Source: Bacteroidetes bacterium HGW-Bacteroidetes-4 (lineage in GTDB: Bacteria; Bacteroidota; Bacteroidia; Bacteroidales; SZUA-534). From it: a stretch of DNA of 64,000 nucleotides. The notes beneath the pieces are model-generated. The model saw only the letters and a program-made list of their open reading frames with translations, did no database searches and was not told the origin of the DNA. Numbering within the stretch: the stretch's first letter is position 1; each line of letters begins with the position of its first letter. Shown piece by piece: positions 9,517-18,729 of the stretch. The position numbers were made by a program, and so were the translations under genes. The stretch covers positions 124,001 to 188,000 of the forward strand of contig PHDD01000002.1 in the NCBI GenBank assembly GCA_002840905.1, read 5' to 3'.

Positions 9517-9524
9517 CAAAGATA
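9517..9524 (-). promoter_or_regulatory. Candidate -7 element for the TPR-SpoIIE gene
   Basis: TATCTTTG on the minus strand matches TAnnTTTG and lies 22 bp before the start codon, inside the 53-bp gap after the upstream tex gene. It suggests the phosphatase gene has its own promoter. Confidence 0.4.
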
Positions 9525-9547
9525 ATTTTTTTATTCTAAAAAATGGA

Positions 9548-11671
9548 TTAAACATCTTTCATCGACAACTGAATTCGTTTTCTTTCTTTATCGACCGATA
9601 CCACTTTTACTTGAACATGCTGATTCAGCGAAACCACTTCAGAAGGGTTCGACACAAAACGGTTGGCCAGCATCGAAATATGTACCAGTCCGTCCTGATG
9701 CACGCCCACATCGACAAAAGCACCGAAATTGGTTATGTTGGTAACAATTCCCGGAAGCACCATGCCCTCGTACAAATCGTTTACCGTGTTAACACCCTCG
9801 GCAAACTCAAATACTTTTACTTTGGAACGCGGGTCGCGGCCCGGCTTTTCAAGTTCTTTAAGAATGTCGTTCAAAGTAGGCAAACCAACAGAAGGACTTA
9901 CGTACTTTTCAGGTTTTATTTGTTTGCGTACCGACTCATCAGCAATTAACACCCCCACTTCTACACCCAGGTCTTTGGCCATAGCATCGACCACGGCATA
10001 ACTCTCCGGATGAACGGCACTATTATCGAGTGGATTTTTAGCATTGGGAATGCGCAAAAAGCCGGCACATTGCTCAAAAGCCTTGTCGCCCATACGGGGA
10101 ACTTTTTTTAATTCCTTGCGAGAACTAAAGGCTCCATTCTCTTTACGGTATTCGACCACGTTTTGTGCCAGTTTGGGGCCCAGTCCGCTCACATAGCTCA
10201 ATAGGTGCTTACTGGCTGTATTCAGGTTTACCCCCACTGCGTTTACACAGCTTTCGACCACAAAATCGAGGTTTTCTTTAAGTTTGTTTTGATCCACATC
10301 GTGCTGATACTGCCCCACCCCAATCGATTTGGCATCAATTTTAACCAGTTCTGCCAGGGGGTCCATCAGGCGGCGGCCAATGGAAACGGCTCCGCGCACG
10401 GTAACATCATAGTCGGGAAACTCTTCACGGGCAATGGGCGAAGCCGAATAAATGGAGGCGCCACTCTCATTAACCATAAACACCTGCAAATCGCTATCGA
10501 AGCGGATGTAACGGATAAAGGCCTCTGTTTCGCGACTGGCTGTGCCATTACCGATAGCTATGGCCTCAATTTTATAGGAGTTCACCAGTGAAAGAATTTT
10601 TTTTGTGGCCGTACCTTTTTCGTTTTGCGGGGGATGTGGATAAATGGTTTCGTTGTGCAATAAATCGCCGTATTCGTTAAGGCACACCAACTTGCAACCG
10701 GTTCGAAAACCCGGATCGAGCGCCAGAATACGCTTCTGCCCCAAGGGCGAAGCCAAAAGCAGTTGTCGTAAGTTTAATGCAAAAACCTGAATGGCTTCTT
10801 CATCGGCTTTTTCTTTATAGCGTTTCTTAAACTCATTTTCGAGTGAAGGTTGAATCAGGCGTTTGTAGCTGTCGTTTACAGCCAGTCGCACCTGCTCCGA
10901 CGAATGCGTATAGCCACGAACAAACTGTGCATCGAGCAGGGTAAGGCACGATTCGGCTTCGGGCTCCACACTAATTTTTAAAAAGCCTTCGCTTTCGCCC
11001 CTACGCATGGCCAACATTCGGTGCGAAGGACATTTTTTAAGCAATTCGGCAAAATCAAAATAATCGGTATATTTAATACCTTCGGTTTCTTTCCCCTTAA
11101 TTAGTTTTGACACAATCAGAGCATCGTGCTCAAATACACGGCGGCATTTCTGACGGGCCTGCTGATTCTCGCTCACCCATTCGGCAATAATATCGCGTGC
11201 TCCCTGCAAAGCTTCCTCAGTAGAGCCTACCCCACCTTTAACGTAAGCCAGAGCCATATCTTCAACTGCTCCCGAAACCTGCTTCATTAGTTGTTTGGCC
11301 AGGGGCTCCAATCCCAATTCTCTGGCAACAGTAGCTTTGGTTCTCCGCTTGGGTTTGTAAGGCAAATACAAGTCTTCGAGCTCAACCGGATCAAAGGTAT
11401 TGGTAATTTTGCGTGCCAGCTCATCGGTAAGCAGGCCTTGTTCACTTATGGTTTCAAGCACGGTAGTTTTTCGTTTTTCCAGTTCTTCAAATTTCTTATT
11501 TTGCAATTCTATTTCTCGGATAAACACTTCGTCGAGTCCCCCGGTTCGTTCTTTCCGGTACCGGCTGATAAAAGGAACCGTGGCTCCCTCGTGTAAAAGA
11601 CCAATTACTGCATTTACCTGATGGTAAGTAATAGCCAGATGCCCGGCGATATGTTCAATATATTTATCCAT
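9548..11671 (-). CDS. tex: Tex-family RNA-binding transcription accessory protein
   Basis: 707 residues, close to the usual Tex length. Domain order is as expected: Tex N-terminal helices (YIEHIAGHLAITYHQVNAVIGLL; VPFISRYRKERTG), a YqgF-like fold (about 320-450, LALDPGFRTGCKLVCL), helix-hairpin-helix repeats (about 480-560, VGVNLNTASKHLLSYVSGLG) and a C-terminal S1 RNA-binding domain (about 635-705, GMVLPGIVTNITNFGAFVDVG). Tex binds nucleic acid and is linked to transcription and stress responses. It is a cytoplasmic, broadly conserved protein. Nothing unusual is seen. Confidence 0.95.
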   Translation of the reverse strand: MDKYIEHIAGHLAITYHQVNAVIGLLHEGATVPFISRYRKERTGGLDEVFIREIELQNKKFEELEKRKTTVLETISEQGLLTDELARKITNTFDPVELEDLYLPYKPKRRTKATVARELGLEPLAKQLMKQVSGAVEDMALAYVKGGVGSTEEALQGARDIIAEWVSENQQARQKCRRVFEHDALIVSKLIKGKETEGIKYTDYFDFAELLKKCPSHRMLAMRRGESEGFLKISVEPEAESCLTLLDAQFVRGYTHSSEQVRLAVNDSYKRLIQPSLENEFKKRYKEKADEEAIQVFALNLRQLLLASPLGQKRILALDPGFRTGCKLVCLNEYGDLLHNETIYPHPPQNEKGTATKKILSLVNSYKIEAIAIGNGTASRETEAFIRYIRFDSDLQVFMVNESGASIYSASPIAREEFPDYDVTVRGAVSIGRRLMDPLAELVKIDAKSIGVGQYQHDVDQNKLKENLDFVVESCVNAVGVNLNTASKHLLSYVSGLGPKLAQNVVEYRKENGAFSSRKELKKVPRMGDKAFEQCAGFLRIPNAKNPLDNSAVHPESYAVVDAMAKDLGVEVGVLIADESVRKQIKPEKYVSPSVGLPTLNDILKELEKPGRDPRSKVKVFEFAEGVNTVNDLYEGMVLPGIVTNITNFGAFVDVGVHQDGLVHISMLANRFVSNPSEVVSLNQHVQVKVVSVDKERKRIQLSMKDV

Positions 11672-11970
11672 GGTTTCGTAATTTATTCGGCAAATAAAAA
11701 CATATTTTGGAATACACCAAAATGTTTATCAAAGCAGCGCATGCACTGAAGCGGCCAACTCGTTACCAATCAAAACTTATGTTCTTAATAACGAAAAAAT
11801 TTAGCATTCATTTGCTGCCGGCATGAAAAATTTTTAACCAAAATGTTTACCTTCCAATCGGAAACGGAAATACAAGGAAACATACTATTTCGGAAAATAA
11901 ATTAAACAACAGACAACATTTACCGCAAAGCGGATGTTTTCTCACTACTTAACTAATTATATTGATTGGA

Positions 11971-12159
11971 ATGAAACCACATTTAACACGTTCGCGGTAC
12001 AAAATAATTGCCGGAGTTTGTGCGGGGCTGGCCGAATGGCTGGGCTGGGACATAACCACCGTGCGGATTCTCTATGTATTGTTAAGCATCCTAAGTGCCG
12101 GATTCCCGGGCATTTTAGTATATATTATCCTATGGATAGTAATGCCCGAAAGCTATTAG
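11971..12159 (+). CDS. PspC-domain membrane protein, small
   Basis: 62 residues from the ATG at 11971; a TTG nine bases upstream is possible but less likely. The whole protein is a PspC domain: LTRSRYKIIAGVCAGLAEWLGWDITTVRILYVLL, followed by a single membrane helix (SAGFPGILVYIILWIVMP). PspC proteins sense or counter membrane stress in the phage-shock system of proteobacteria; in Bacteroidota small stand-alone PspC proteins are common and their partners are mostly unknown. It is the only plus-strand gene among minus-strand neighbours and has its own convergent terminator with gcvP. The 299 bases before it (11672-11970) hold no gene; a small hairpin around CCGCAAAGCGG lies about 40 bp ahead of the start. 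Confidence 0.85.
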   Translation: MKPHLTRSRYKIIAGVCAGLAEWLGWDITTVRILYVLLSILSAGFPGILVYIILWIVMPESY

Positions 12160-12240
12160 CGCGTTTTAAAGATTCATCGCATTTTTCGCATAAGAAACGC
12201 ATTAACAAGCTACGCTTTTGCATACAACAGCTGATAAAAG

Positions 12241-12273
12241 AAAAAACTGCCCCTGAACCGGGACAGCTTTTTT
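12241..12273. terminator. Bidirectional terminator between pspC-like gene and gcvP
   Basis: Stem CTGCCCC (12247-12253) with GGGACAG (12260-12266), one C-A mismatch, a 6-base loop, six A on the left and six T on the right. This arrangement can end transcripts from both the plus-strand PspC gene and the minus-strand gcvP gene, whose stop codon lies 41 bp away. Confidence 0.6.
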
Positions 12274-12313
12274 ATTGTACTATGTTTAAGTGGCTTTGGC
12301 CACCCTTTTTCAA

Positions 12314-15178
12314 TTAATCGAGGTATTCTGAAATAGGTGCACAAGAGCATACCAGATTCCGGTCGCCATAGCCATCGTCGACACGGGCTACCGAAGGCCA
12401 GAATTTATTGTGGGTAATCCAGTCGAGCGGATAAGCTGCCCGATGACGGCTGTAAGGATGTTCCCAATTGTCGTCGGTACATTCCAGCGCTGTATGCGGA
12501 GCGTTCTTCAGCAGGTTATCCTTGGCATCGGCCTTTCCGCTTTTAATTTCCTGAATCTCTTCCAGAATACTGTTCATGGCGTCCACAAAGCGATCCAGTT
12601 CTTCTTTACTCTCACTTTCGGTAGGTTCCACCATCAAGGTTTCGTGCACGGGAAACGACAAAGTAGGTGCGTGGAATCCATAATCCATCAAACGCTTGGC
12701 AATATCCACGGTTTCTACCCCGTATTCCTGACGAAAGTGACGGCAATCTACAATCATCTCGTGGCCTACCCTTCCGCTGGTTCCGGTATATAAAATACCA
12801 AAATTCTCGCTGAGTTCACGGGCCAGGTAGTTGGCATTCAGTATGGCTATTTTGGTCGATTGTGTCAAGCCTTCGCCACCCAGCATTTTTATGTAGGCAT
12901 GGGTAATGGGCAATACCATGGCACTGCCGTAGGGTGCTCCTGAAACTGCTTTAATGGCCTGCTTACCACCGGTTTCAACCACGGGGTGTCCCGGAAGGAA
13001 AGGTATCAGATGTTTGGCCACGCCAATGGGTCCCACACCGGGTCCGCCTCCGCCATGAGGAATGGCAAAGGTTTTATGCAGGTTCAGGTGGCACACGTCG
13101 GCTCCAATAAATCCAGGGCTGGTTAACCCAACCTGAGCATTCATATTGGCTCCGTCCATGTAAACCAGTCCGCCATTATTATGTATGATATCCATCATCA
13201 GGCGTATTTCCTTTTCAAATACGCCGTGGGTCGAAGGATAGGTAATCATAAACGAATGCAGGTTTTCTTTGTGTAATTCAGCTTTGGTTTTCAGGTCGGC
13301 CAAATCCACATTTCCTTTTTCGTCGCATGCTACCACCACTACCTGACCACCGGCCATAACCGCACTGGCAGGGTTTGTTCCGTGAGCCGAAGCAGGAATA
13401 AGTACAATGTTTCGATGCTCCTGCCCCAGCGATTTGTGGTATTCACGAATCACCATCAGTCCGGCATATTCGCCGGCTGCACCCGAATTGGGCTGCAAAC
13501 TCACGGCTGCAAAGCCGGTAATCTCAGACAAATCGTGCTCCAGTTCGGCAATCAACTCCTGATAACCCTGAGCCTGATCTTTGGGAACAAAGGGATGCAT
13601 GCTTCCAAACTCAGCCCAGCTCAAGGGTAACATGGTAGTAGCCGGGTTCAGTTTCATGGTACATGAGCCCAGCGAAATCATGGCGTGGGTTAATGAAATA
13701 TCTTTCCGCTCAAGTTTTTTTATGTAACGCATCAGCTCGGTTTCGGAGCGGTAGGCATGAAAAATCTTTTCTTCCAGTATGGGCGTATTGCGCAAAAAGG
13801 CTTCGTCGAAATAAATCAGTTCACGTGCTTCACTAACCTCCACTGTTTTTTTATGCAAAGCTCCGGCAATCACTTTAAGGATGTCGTTGACATCGTTAAG
13901 TGAGGTAGATTCGTCGAGGCTGATCCCCAGATTATCAGCATCGATAAGACGGAAGTTCATTTGAGCTGTACAGGCAGCATCGGCTATTGCATTGGCCTTT
14001 CCGGGCACGTTGATATACAGGGTATCGAAGAAGTTTTCGTTTTGCTGTTTAACCTCTATGGCTTGCAACCCTTCGCTAAGCAAACCACTCAGGTAATGTA
14101 TGCGGTGAGCAATAGCTTTAAGTCCTTCTGGACCGTGGTACACGGCATACATTCCTGCCATAGTAGCCAGTAAAGCCTGGGCAGTACAAATGTTCGAAGT
14201 GGCTTTTTCGCGTTTGATGTGCTGTTCGCGGGTTTGCAGGGCCATACGCAGGGCTTTGTTTCCATTCCGGTCGATCGATACACCGATGATCCGTCCGGGC
14301 ATGCTGCGCTTAAAGACATCTTTGGTAGCAAAGAATGCGGCATGTGGTCCACCGTAACCCATGGGCACTCCAAAGCGTTGCGAACTTCCGCAAACAATGT
14401 CGGCTCCCCATTCACCCGGCGGTACCAAAATGCTAAGGCTCATTAAATCGGCTACCACGGCAACCATGCTGTTATTGGCATGAGCTTTTTCGGTAAATGC
14501 GCGGTAATCTTCAATGGAACCTTCAGCATTGGGGTATTGAACTACGGCCCCAAAAATCTTATCGGTAAACGCAAAGTTCTGGTAGTTGCCGGTTACAATA
14601 TCGATACCCAGCGGTTCGGCACGGGTTATCAGCACGTCGAGGGTTTGCGGGAATATTTTTTCATCGACAAACAGTTGATTGCCGCCATTCTTTACAAAGA
14701 GCTTATCGCGCTTGTTGTACATCATGATAATGGCTTCGGCAGCTGCTGTCGACTCATCGAGCAACGACGAGTTGGCTATTTCCATCCCGGTAAGGCTCAT
14801 CACCATGGTCTGGAAGTTGAGCAAAGCCTCGAGCCTTCCTTGCGAAATTTCGGCCTGGTAAGGTGTGTACGAAGTGTACCAGCTGGGATTCTCGAATACG
14901 TTGCGTAAAATTACCGATGGGGTAATGGTATGGTAATACCCAAGGCCAATGTAAGTTTTGTACACCTTATTTTTTGCGGCCAGCTGCTTAATGCGAGTCA
15001 GGTATTCATATTCCGACATGGGTGCCCCGATAGCAAGCGGCGCTTTCAAACGAATGTCGGATGGAATGGTTTGATCAATCAGGGAATCCAACGAAGGCAC
15101 TCCAATGCGTGCAAGCATATCGTCCACATCGCTTTGACGCGGACCTATATGGCGCGTCAGGAAGTTATGAATTGGCAT
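12314..15178 (-). CDS. gcvP: Glycine dehydrogenase (decarboxylating), P protein
   Basis: 954 residues, a single-chain P protein as expected for this group. It decarboxylates glycine using pyridoxal phosphate and passes the aminomethyl group to lipoylated H protein. The start RHIGPRQSDVDDMLARIG and the lysine motif NLHKTFAIPHGGGGPGVGP (catalytic Lys near residue 702) identify it clearly; the glycine-rich loop is intact. The other cleavage-system genes (gcvT, gcvH) are not in the window, so the system is scattered. The 260 bases upstream contain no recognisable glycine riboswitch. Confidence 0.97.
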   Translation of the reverse strand: MPIHNFLTRHIGPRQSDVDDMLARIGVPSLDSLIDQTIPSDIRLKAPLAIGAPMSEYEYLTRIKQLAAKNKVYKTYIGLGYYHTITPSVILRNVFENPSWYTSYTPYQAEISQGRLEALLNFQTMVMSLTGMEIANSSLLDESTAAAEAIIMMYNKRDKLFVKNGGNQLFVDEKIFPQTLDVLITRAEPLGIDIVTGNYQNFAFTDKIFGAVVQYPNAEGSIEDYRAFTEKAHANNSMVAVVADLMSLSILVPPGEWGADIVCGSSQRFGVPMGYGGPHAAFFATKDVFKRSMPGRIIGVSIDRNGNKALRMALQTREQHIKREKATSNICTAQALLATMAGMYAVYHGPEGLKAIAHRIHYLSGLLSEGLQAIEVKQQNENFFDTLYINVPGKANAIADAACTAQMNFRLIDADNLGISLDESTSLNDVNDILKVIAGALHKKTVEVSEARELIYFDEAFLRNTPILEEKIFHAYRSETELMRYIKKLERKDISLTHAMISLGSCTMKLNPATTMLPLSWAEFGSMHPFVPKDQAQGYQELIAELEHDLSEITGFAAVSLQPNSGAAGEYAGLMVIREYHKSLGQEHRNIVLIPASAHGTNPASAVMAGGQVVVVACDEKGNVDLADLKTKAELHKENLHSFMITYPSTHGVFEKEIRLMMDIIHNNGGLVYMDGANMNAQVGLTSPGFIGADVCHLNLHKTFAIPHGGGGPGVGPIGVAKHLIPFLPGHPVVETGGKQAIKAVSGAPYGSAMVLPITHAYIKMLGGEGLTQSTKIAILNANYLARELSENFGILYTGTSGRVGHEMIVDCRHFRQEYGVETVDIAKRLMDYGFHAPTLSFPVHETLMVEPTESESKEELDRFVDAMNSILEEIQEIKSGKADAKDNLLKNAPHTALECTDDNWEHPYSRHRAAYPLDWITHNKFWPSVARVDDGYGDRNLVCSCAPISEYLD

Positions 15179-15438
15179 AAGTATTGGTTTTGTTAGTTTA
15201 AATTTTTGTGCGTCTAAAAATTTTTTATGCGGTAAAATTAAATCTTTTACGAATGAAATATCAGCTATTGCCTAAAATTTTAACATGTTTCAAAGCAAGA
15301 TGCCATCTGATATTTTTCAGTTTTGCTATTATCAGTCATAATCTACCACTATACCATTGAACTGCTGTTAAAAAATTGTACAGGTGTTTTCAAAGCCATT
15401 AATTATCGTTAGTTTTGGATCACACAAAACTTAGATAT

Positions 15439-16098
15439 ATGAAACGCATAGTTGTAATTCTCGGGCTCATCCTTTTGGTAATCGTTGCAATAAAGGCTCA
15501 AAGCGATACGCTATGGCTGATGAACGGAAAAAAGTTACCCATTTCCGGTTTTTCTCCCGGCTCCGACACTAGCGATCCCCTGAACCAGGCTATATTTTAT
15601 CAAACCTTAAAGGGCAAAACCCGGAAAGTTTACATCGACGAGATATTCTCAGTTAACAGCAGCAGTTCCGGCGAAACCGTTTTTTATAAACCGCAGCCCG
15701 AACTGGGCGAGCCACTCGATATTAACCAGATGCGCCAGTACGTTACCGGTTTGCACCTGGCACACCAAAAAAAAACCAATGAATTGCTGCTGGCCGGAAG
15801 TTTTGTTTCGGGCATGATTGGAGCCTTTACCCCCTCGCCCGACATTCAGCTTGGAGGAGTTGAGGCCTCGCTGCCCCTGGGATTTCTTATTCCTATTAGC
15901 TATGTGTCGCTGACCGGCTATTTTACTCCGGGTAAAAAGTACATTAATTCTGCCATGCTGCCTGCTAACAACGAATACCTGAGAATGGGTTTCGAAGAAG
16001 GGTCGCAACGCAAAGCCATTCACAAAACCTTGCTGGCCGGTTGCCTGGGTTACCTCTCGGGAATGCTTATGGTTACAGTTATCAGCGGCACCCCATGA
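15439..16098 (+). CDS. Unknown membrane/exported protein coupled to PLD gene
   Basis: 219 residues from the ATG at 15439; a TTG at 15415 is in frame but gives a poorer signal sequence. An N-terminal helix (MKRIVVILGLILLVIVAIKAQ) looks like a signal peptide. The first half contains the pattern DTLWLMNGKKLPISGF, and the second half has two hydrophobic stretches (about 105-150 and 195-217) that could be membrane helices. I do not recognise a family. The opening, an exported segment reading LWLMNGK, recalls the start of the unknown protein at 27116 (DMLFLRTGEKL), so both may belong to a broad Bacteroidota family of exported proteins. Its stop overlaps the next start (ATGA), so the two are translationally coupled. 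Confidence 0.65.
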   Translation: MKRIVVILGLILLVIVAIKAQSDTLWLMNGKKLPISGFSPGSDTSDPLNQAIFYQTLKGKTRKVYIDEIFSVNSSSSGETVFYKPQPELGEPLDINQMRQYVTGLHLAHQKKTNELLLAGSFVSGMIGAFTPSPDIQLGGVEASLPLGFLIPISYVSLTGYFTPGKKYINSAMLPANNEYLRMGFEEGSQRKAIHKTLLAGCLGYLSGMLMVTVISGTP

Positions 16099-16775
16099 GA
16101 CCCTTTGAACAGGTAGCCGCCTTTATGGTGGAACAGCAGGGAGCTTCCAGTGCCTTTAGTATTCCTGCGGAGGTAATTTTCGCGCTGAATCACCTTAACC
16201 GGGCCGAACGCGGTGACCTGAAAGCCTACCTGTTTAACCAGGCCAAAAAGATGAGCCTCAACGAAACGGCGCACGATGCCCTCTTTTGGTTCGAAAACTG
16301 TTACCTGCTCATCGAAAAATACACCTACCGCTTTCACCAGGTATTTTTTAGTCCGGGTAACGACATTCCCGAAACCATTTTGGGAATGATTCAAAATGCC
16401 GAACAAACCATCGACCTTTGCATATTCACCATAAGTCATTACGAACTGGCTGCCGAACTTGGCAAAGCCCATCGCCGGGGCGTAAAGGTGCGCCTGCTTA
16501 CCGACGACCAAAAACAGTTCGACAAGGGCTCGCGCATTAAAACCCTGAGCCAGGAGGGCATTGCCGTTAAAACCGATGACTCGCGCTACCACATGCACCA
16601 CAAATTCGGGCTGATTGACCGGCGAACCGCTTTTACCGGCAGTTTTAACTGGACTTACACCGCTACCAAACACAACCAGGAGAACCTACTGGTTACCACC
16701 AACTACGACATTGTTAATCAGTACCAAAGCGAATTTGAACGCTTGTGGGAAAGCATGCAGCCCCTCTGGGGATAG
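16095..16775 (+). CDS. Phospholipase D-like protein with single HKD motif
   Basis: 226 residues. The ATG at 16095 overlaps the preceding TGA as ATGA, which decides the start over upstream alternatives. The first 85 residues are helical and of unknown type. The rest is a PLD-like domain with one HKD motif: His168, Lys170 and Asp175 in HMHHKFGLIDRR, followed by GSFNWTYTATKHNQEN. Single-HKD enzymes (Nuc, mitochondrial PLD types) work as dimers and cut phosphodiester bonds in nucleic acids or phospholipids; which applies here cannot be told. No signal peptide is visible, so it may be cytoplasmic. Confidence 0.85.
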   Translation: MRPFEQVAAFMVEQQGASSAFSIPAEVIFALNHLNRAERGDLKAYLFNQAKKMSLNETAHDALFWFENCYLLIEKYTYRFHQVFFSPGNDIPETILGMIQNAEQTIDLCIFTISHYELAAELGKAHRRGVKVRLLTDDQKQFDKGSRIKTLSQEGIAVKTDDSRYHMHHKFGLIDRRTAFTGSFNWTYTATKHNQENLLVTTNYDIVNQYQSEFERLWESMQPLWG

Positions 16776-16851
16776 CCGGGTTTATTCCCCGCTTAGGGTA
16801 CTGGTAATAATTGCCGGCTGTGCTGATTAAAATTTGTTGAGCAGGAATCTG

Positions 16852-16892
16852 AACTTTGTTGCGCATCAAAGTTTTATTTCCTGCGCAGGAAA
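16852..16892. other. Paired inverted repeats between convergent genes
   Basis: A 7-bp stem AACTTTG/CAAAGTT (16852-16873) followed by TTATTT could be a weak plus-strand terminator for the PLD gene. Directly after it comes a perfect 16-bp palindrome, TTTCCTGCGCAGGAAA (16877-16892). The palindrome lacks a loop and is unlike a normal terminator; it may be a protein-binding site or simply a cruciform-prone sequence. Confidence 0.4.
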
Positions 16893-16961
16893 AGTTTGCT
16901 GGCTGCGAAAGAAATTTTTGTTTGCAACCCTGCCCTTTGAGAGCCACTGTTTACAAAATTT

Positions 16962-17705
16962 TCAGAAAGCCAGCACAAAGCTGCCAGGAAACAGTCGTTT
17001 GTACTTGTCGAGGTAGCTGCTGGCTGCTTCGCGCGAAGGAAATGGACCCAGCATTACCCGGTACAATTTGTTGTTTCCCTGCTTGCTTACCTGCACAATA
17101 ACTTCCTTGTTTGTTTTTTTTCGTAGCTCGTCGCAAAGTTTCATCAGGTTGGCGGCTTCCTGGTAACTGGCCACCTGGATACCAAAACCCGAGGGTGTGG
17201 TAAGCTCCGACTTAAGCAAATAATACTCGAGCCCTTCGCTGGCCACCGAGGAGGCCTGATCAGAGCCCGGTGAGCGGCTTTCGGGTGTAGCCCGGCTGAA
17301 TACCACCTGATGTTTGGCTGCTGTTGCAGCAGTTATTCCTGAAGCACTCAGGTTCAGAACTTCGAGTTTAACCTGGGCAACTCCTGTCTTAATAAAGCCC
17401 AGTTCTTCGGCAGCCGCCTTCGACAAATCAATAACCCGGTCCTTAATAAAAGGTCCGCGGTCGTTAATAACCACGCTAACCGTTTTTTTATTCTCCAGGT
17501 TGGTTACCTTAACGGTAGTTCCAAAGGGCAGGGTTCGGTGCGCCGCAGTTAGTTTTTGCTGGTCGAAGGTTTCGCCACTTGCCGTGATGCGCCCGTTGAA
17601 TTTATCGGCGTAAAACGAGGCCAGTCCAAACTCGGTTATCTGCGCCTGGCTGTTCAGGTAGAAAAACAGGGTAATCAAAAGCAGTAAGGGTTTCAGGGTA
17701 TTCAT
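16962..17705 (-). CDS. rlpA: RlpA-like septal ring lytic transglycosylase with SPOR domain
   Basis: 247 residues. A signal peptide ([10 protein letters not shown]) precedes the double-psi beta-barrel domain of RlpA (about 25-115): [33 protein letters not shown] and the catalytic-type [20 protein letters not shown]. After a variable linker, a SPOR domain (about 170-247; [17 protein letters not shown]) would bind denuded glycan strands at the division site. RlpA cleaves such glycans. It lacks a lipobox, so it is probably a soluble periplasmic form. Last gene of the DUF4783-nadC-yihY-rlpA unit, 18 bp after yihY. Confidence 0.9.
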   Translation of the reverse strand: MNTLKPLLLLITLFFYLNSQAQITEFGLASFYADKFNGRITASGETFDQQKLTAAHRTLPFGTTVKVTNLENKKTVSVVINDRGPFIKDRVIDLSKAAAEELGFIKTGVAQVKLEVLNLSASGITAATAAKHQVVFSRATPESRSPGSDQASSVASEGLEYYLLKSELTTPSGFGIQVASYQEAANLMKLCDELRKKTNKEVIVQVSKQGNNKLYRVMLGPFPSREAASSYLDKYKRLFPGSFVLAF

Positions 17706-17723
17706 AGCCGTAATTTTATTTAA

Positions 17724-18725
17724 TCAAGTATCTTTTAACAAATCTTCGCGCTTGGGATAAAAGCGCTCGTAGTCCTGCGAACTGTCCGAAAGCTCCAAAT
17801 CCTTTTTAATCCCCAATTGGGCATTGCGAATGCTCACATTCAGTTCAAAACCCAGGAGCAAAACAAAGGAACTCATATTCAGCCAGATTAACAAGGCCAG
17901 CAGGGTACCAATGGAGCCATACAGCTTGTTGTATCGGCCAAAATGCCCCAGGTAATACGAGAACCCAAGGGTGAGCAGGGTAATTAACAAGGTAGCCATA
18001 ATGGCCCCCGGCGAAAAGAACCGATAGTTGGAACGCTTCGATGGGGCATAATAGTATAAAAACGACAGGCTAAGCAGCATAAATAAAAGAATGACCAGCC
18101 ACTGCCCGCTTAAAAACAGGGCCTGCGACAAACCACTTTGCATGCTTCCGTTGGCCACCAACATCTTCAGGATTTCTTTTCCAAAGATAATTAACCCGGT
18201 GGCTATGGTGGTTAAACCAAACAAAATAACTACCAATACCATGGCAATAAACTGCATACTGAGCCACGAACGGCTTTCGAAGGCATTGGCCGATGCGTTG
18301 AACGAGGCTATCAGGGCCGAAATACCGTTTGTGCTGAAAAAGAGGGCTGCCAGGAACCCAAAGGAAAGCAGGCTCAGCCGACGCTTGGTGGTAATATCGA
18401 GAATAGTACTCTCGACCACCTGAAAGGTATTGCTGGGCAAAACTTCCTGAATTAAATGCATCAACTCGTCCTGAAAATTGGGTATCGGCACAAAAGGAAT
18501 CAGGGTAAACAAAAAGATGATGCTGGGAAAGAGCGACATAAAAAAGTTGAACGAAATACCTGAAGCCCTCACGCCAAGCGCACCATTGGCAATACCGTTG
18601 ACATAAAAAACCCCCACATCGTAAACCGGTACCTGTTGCAGGCCCGGAAGGGAAATTTTTTTGGCACGTACCAGCCACTGATTCAGCCGGCGATTAACCC
18701 ATGATGGCAGAAGCTTTCTATTCAT
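17724..18725 (-). CDS. YihY/BrkB family inner membrane protein
   Basis: 333 residues with six predicted membrane helices and the hallmarks of the YihY/virulence factor BrkB family: FMSLFPSIIFLFTLIPFVPIP, LPSNTFQVVESTILDI and the C-terminal YGSIGTLLALLIWLNMSSFVLLLGFELN. Formerly mis-annotated as ribonuclease BN; the true function is unsettled, possibly transport. Four bp separate it from nadC. A charged tail (RFYPKREDLLKDT) faces the cytoplasm. No unusual features. Confidence 0.9.
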   Translation of the reverse strand: MNRKLLPSWVNRRLNQWLVRAKKISLPGLQQVPVYDVGVFYVNGIANGALGVRASGISFNFFMSLFPSIIFLFTLIPFVPIPNFQDELMHLIQEVLPSNTFQVVESTILDITTKRRLSLLSFGFLAALFFSTNGISALIASFNASANAFESRSWLSMQFIAMVLVVILFGLTTIATGLIIFGKEILKMLVANGSMQSGLSQALFLSGQWLVILLFMLLSLSFLYYYAPSKRSNYRFFSPGAIMATLLITLLTLGFSYYLGHFGRYNKLYGSIGTLLALLIWLNMSSFVLLLGFELNVSIRNAQLGIKKDLELSDSSQDYERFYPKREDLLKDT

Positions 18726-18729
18726 GCCT

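Noticed and set aside
14089-14908. Several open frames of 70-140 codons opposite gcvP and other GC-richer genes.
   Set aside because: They lie wholly inside well-identified genes in other frames and show no family features.
15340-15375. The minus strand reads AGTTCAATGGTATAGTGGTAGA, like a tRNA D-arm region.
   Set aside because: No acceptor stem, anticodon arm or T-arm can be built around it, so it is chance or at most a remnant.
15179-15438. Glycine riboswitch ahead of gcvP.
   Set aside because: I see no conserved riboswitch core or paired aptamer arms in the upstream region.
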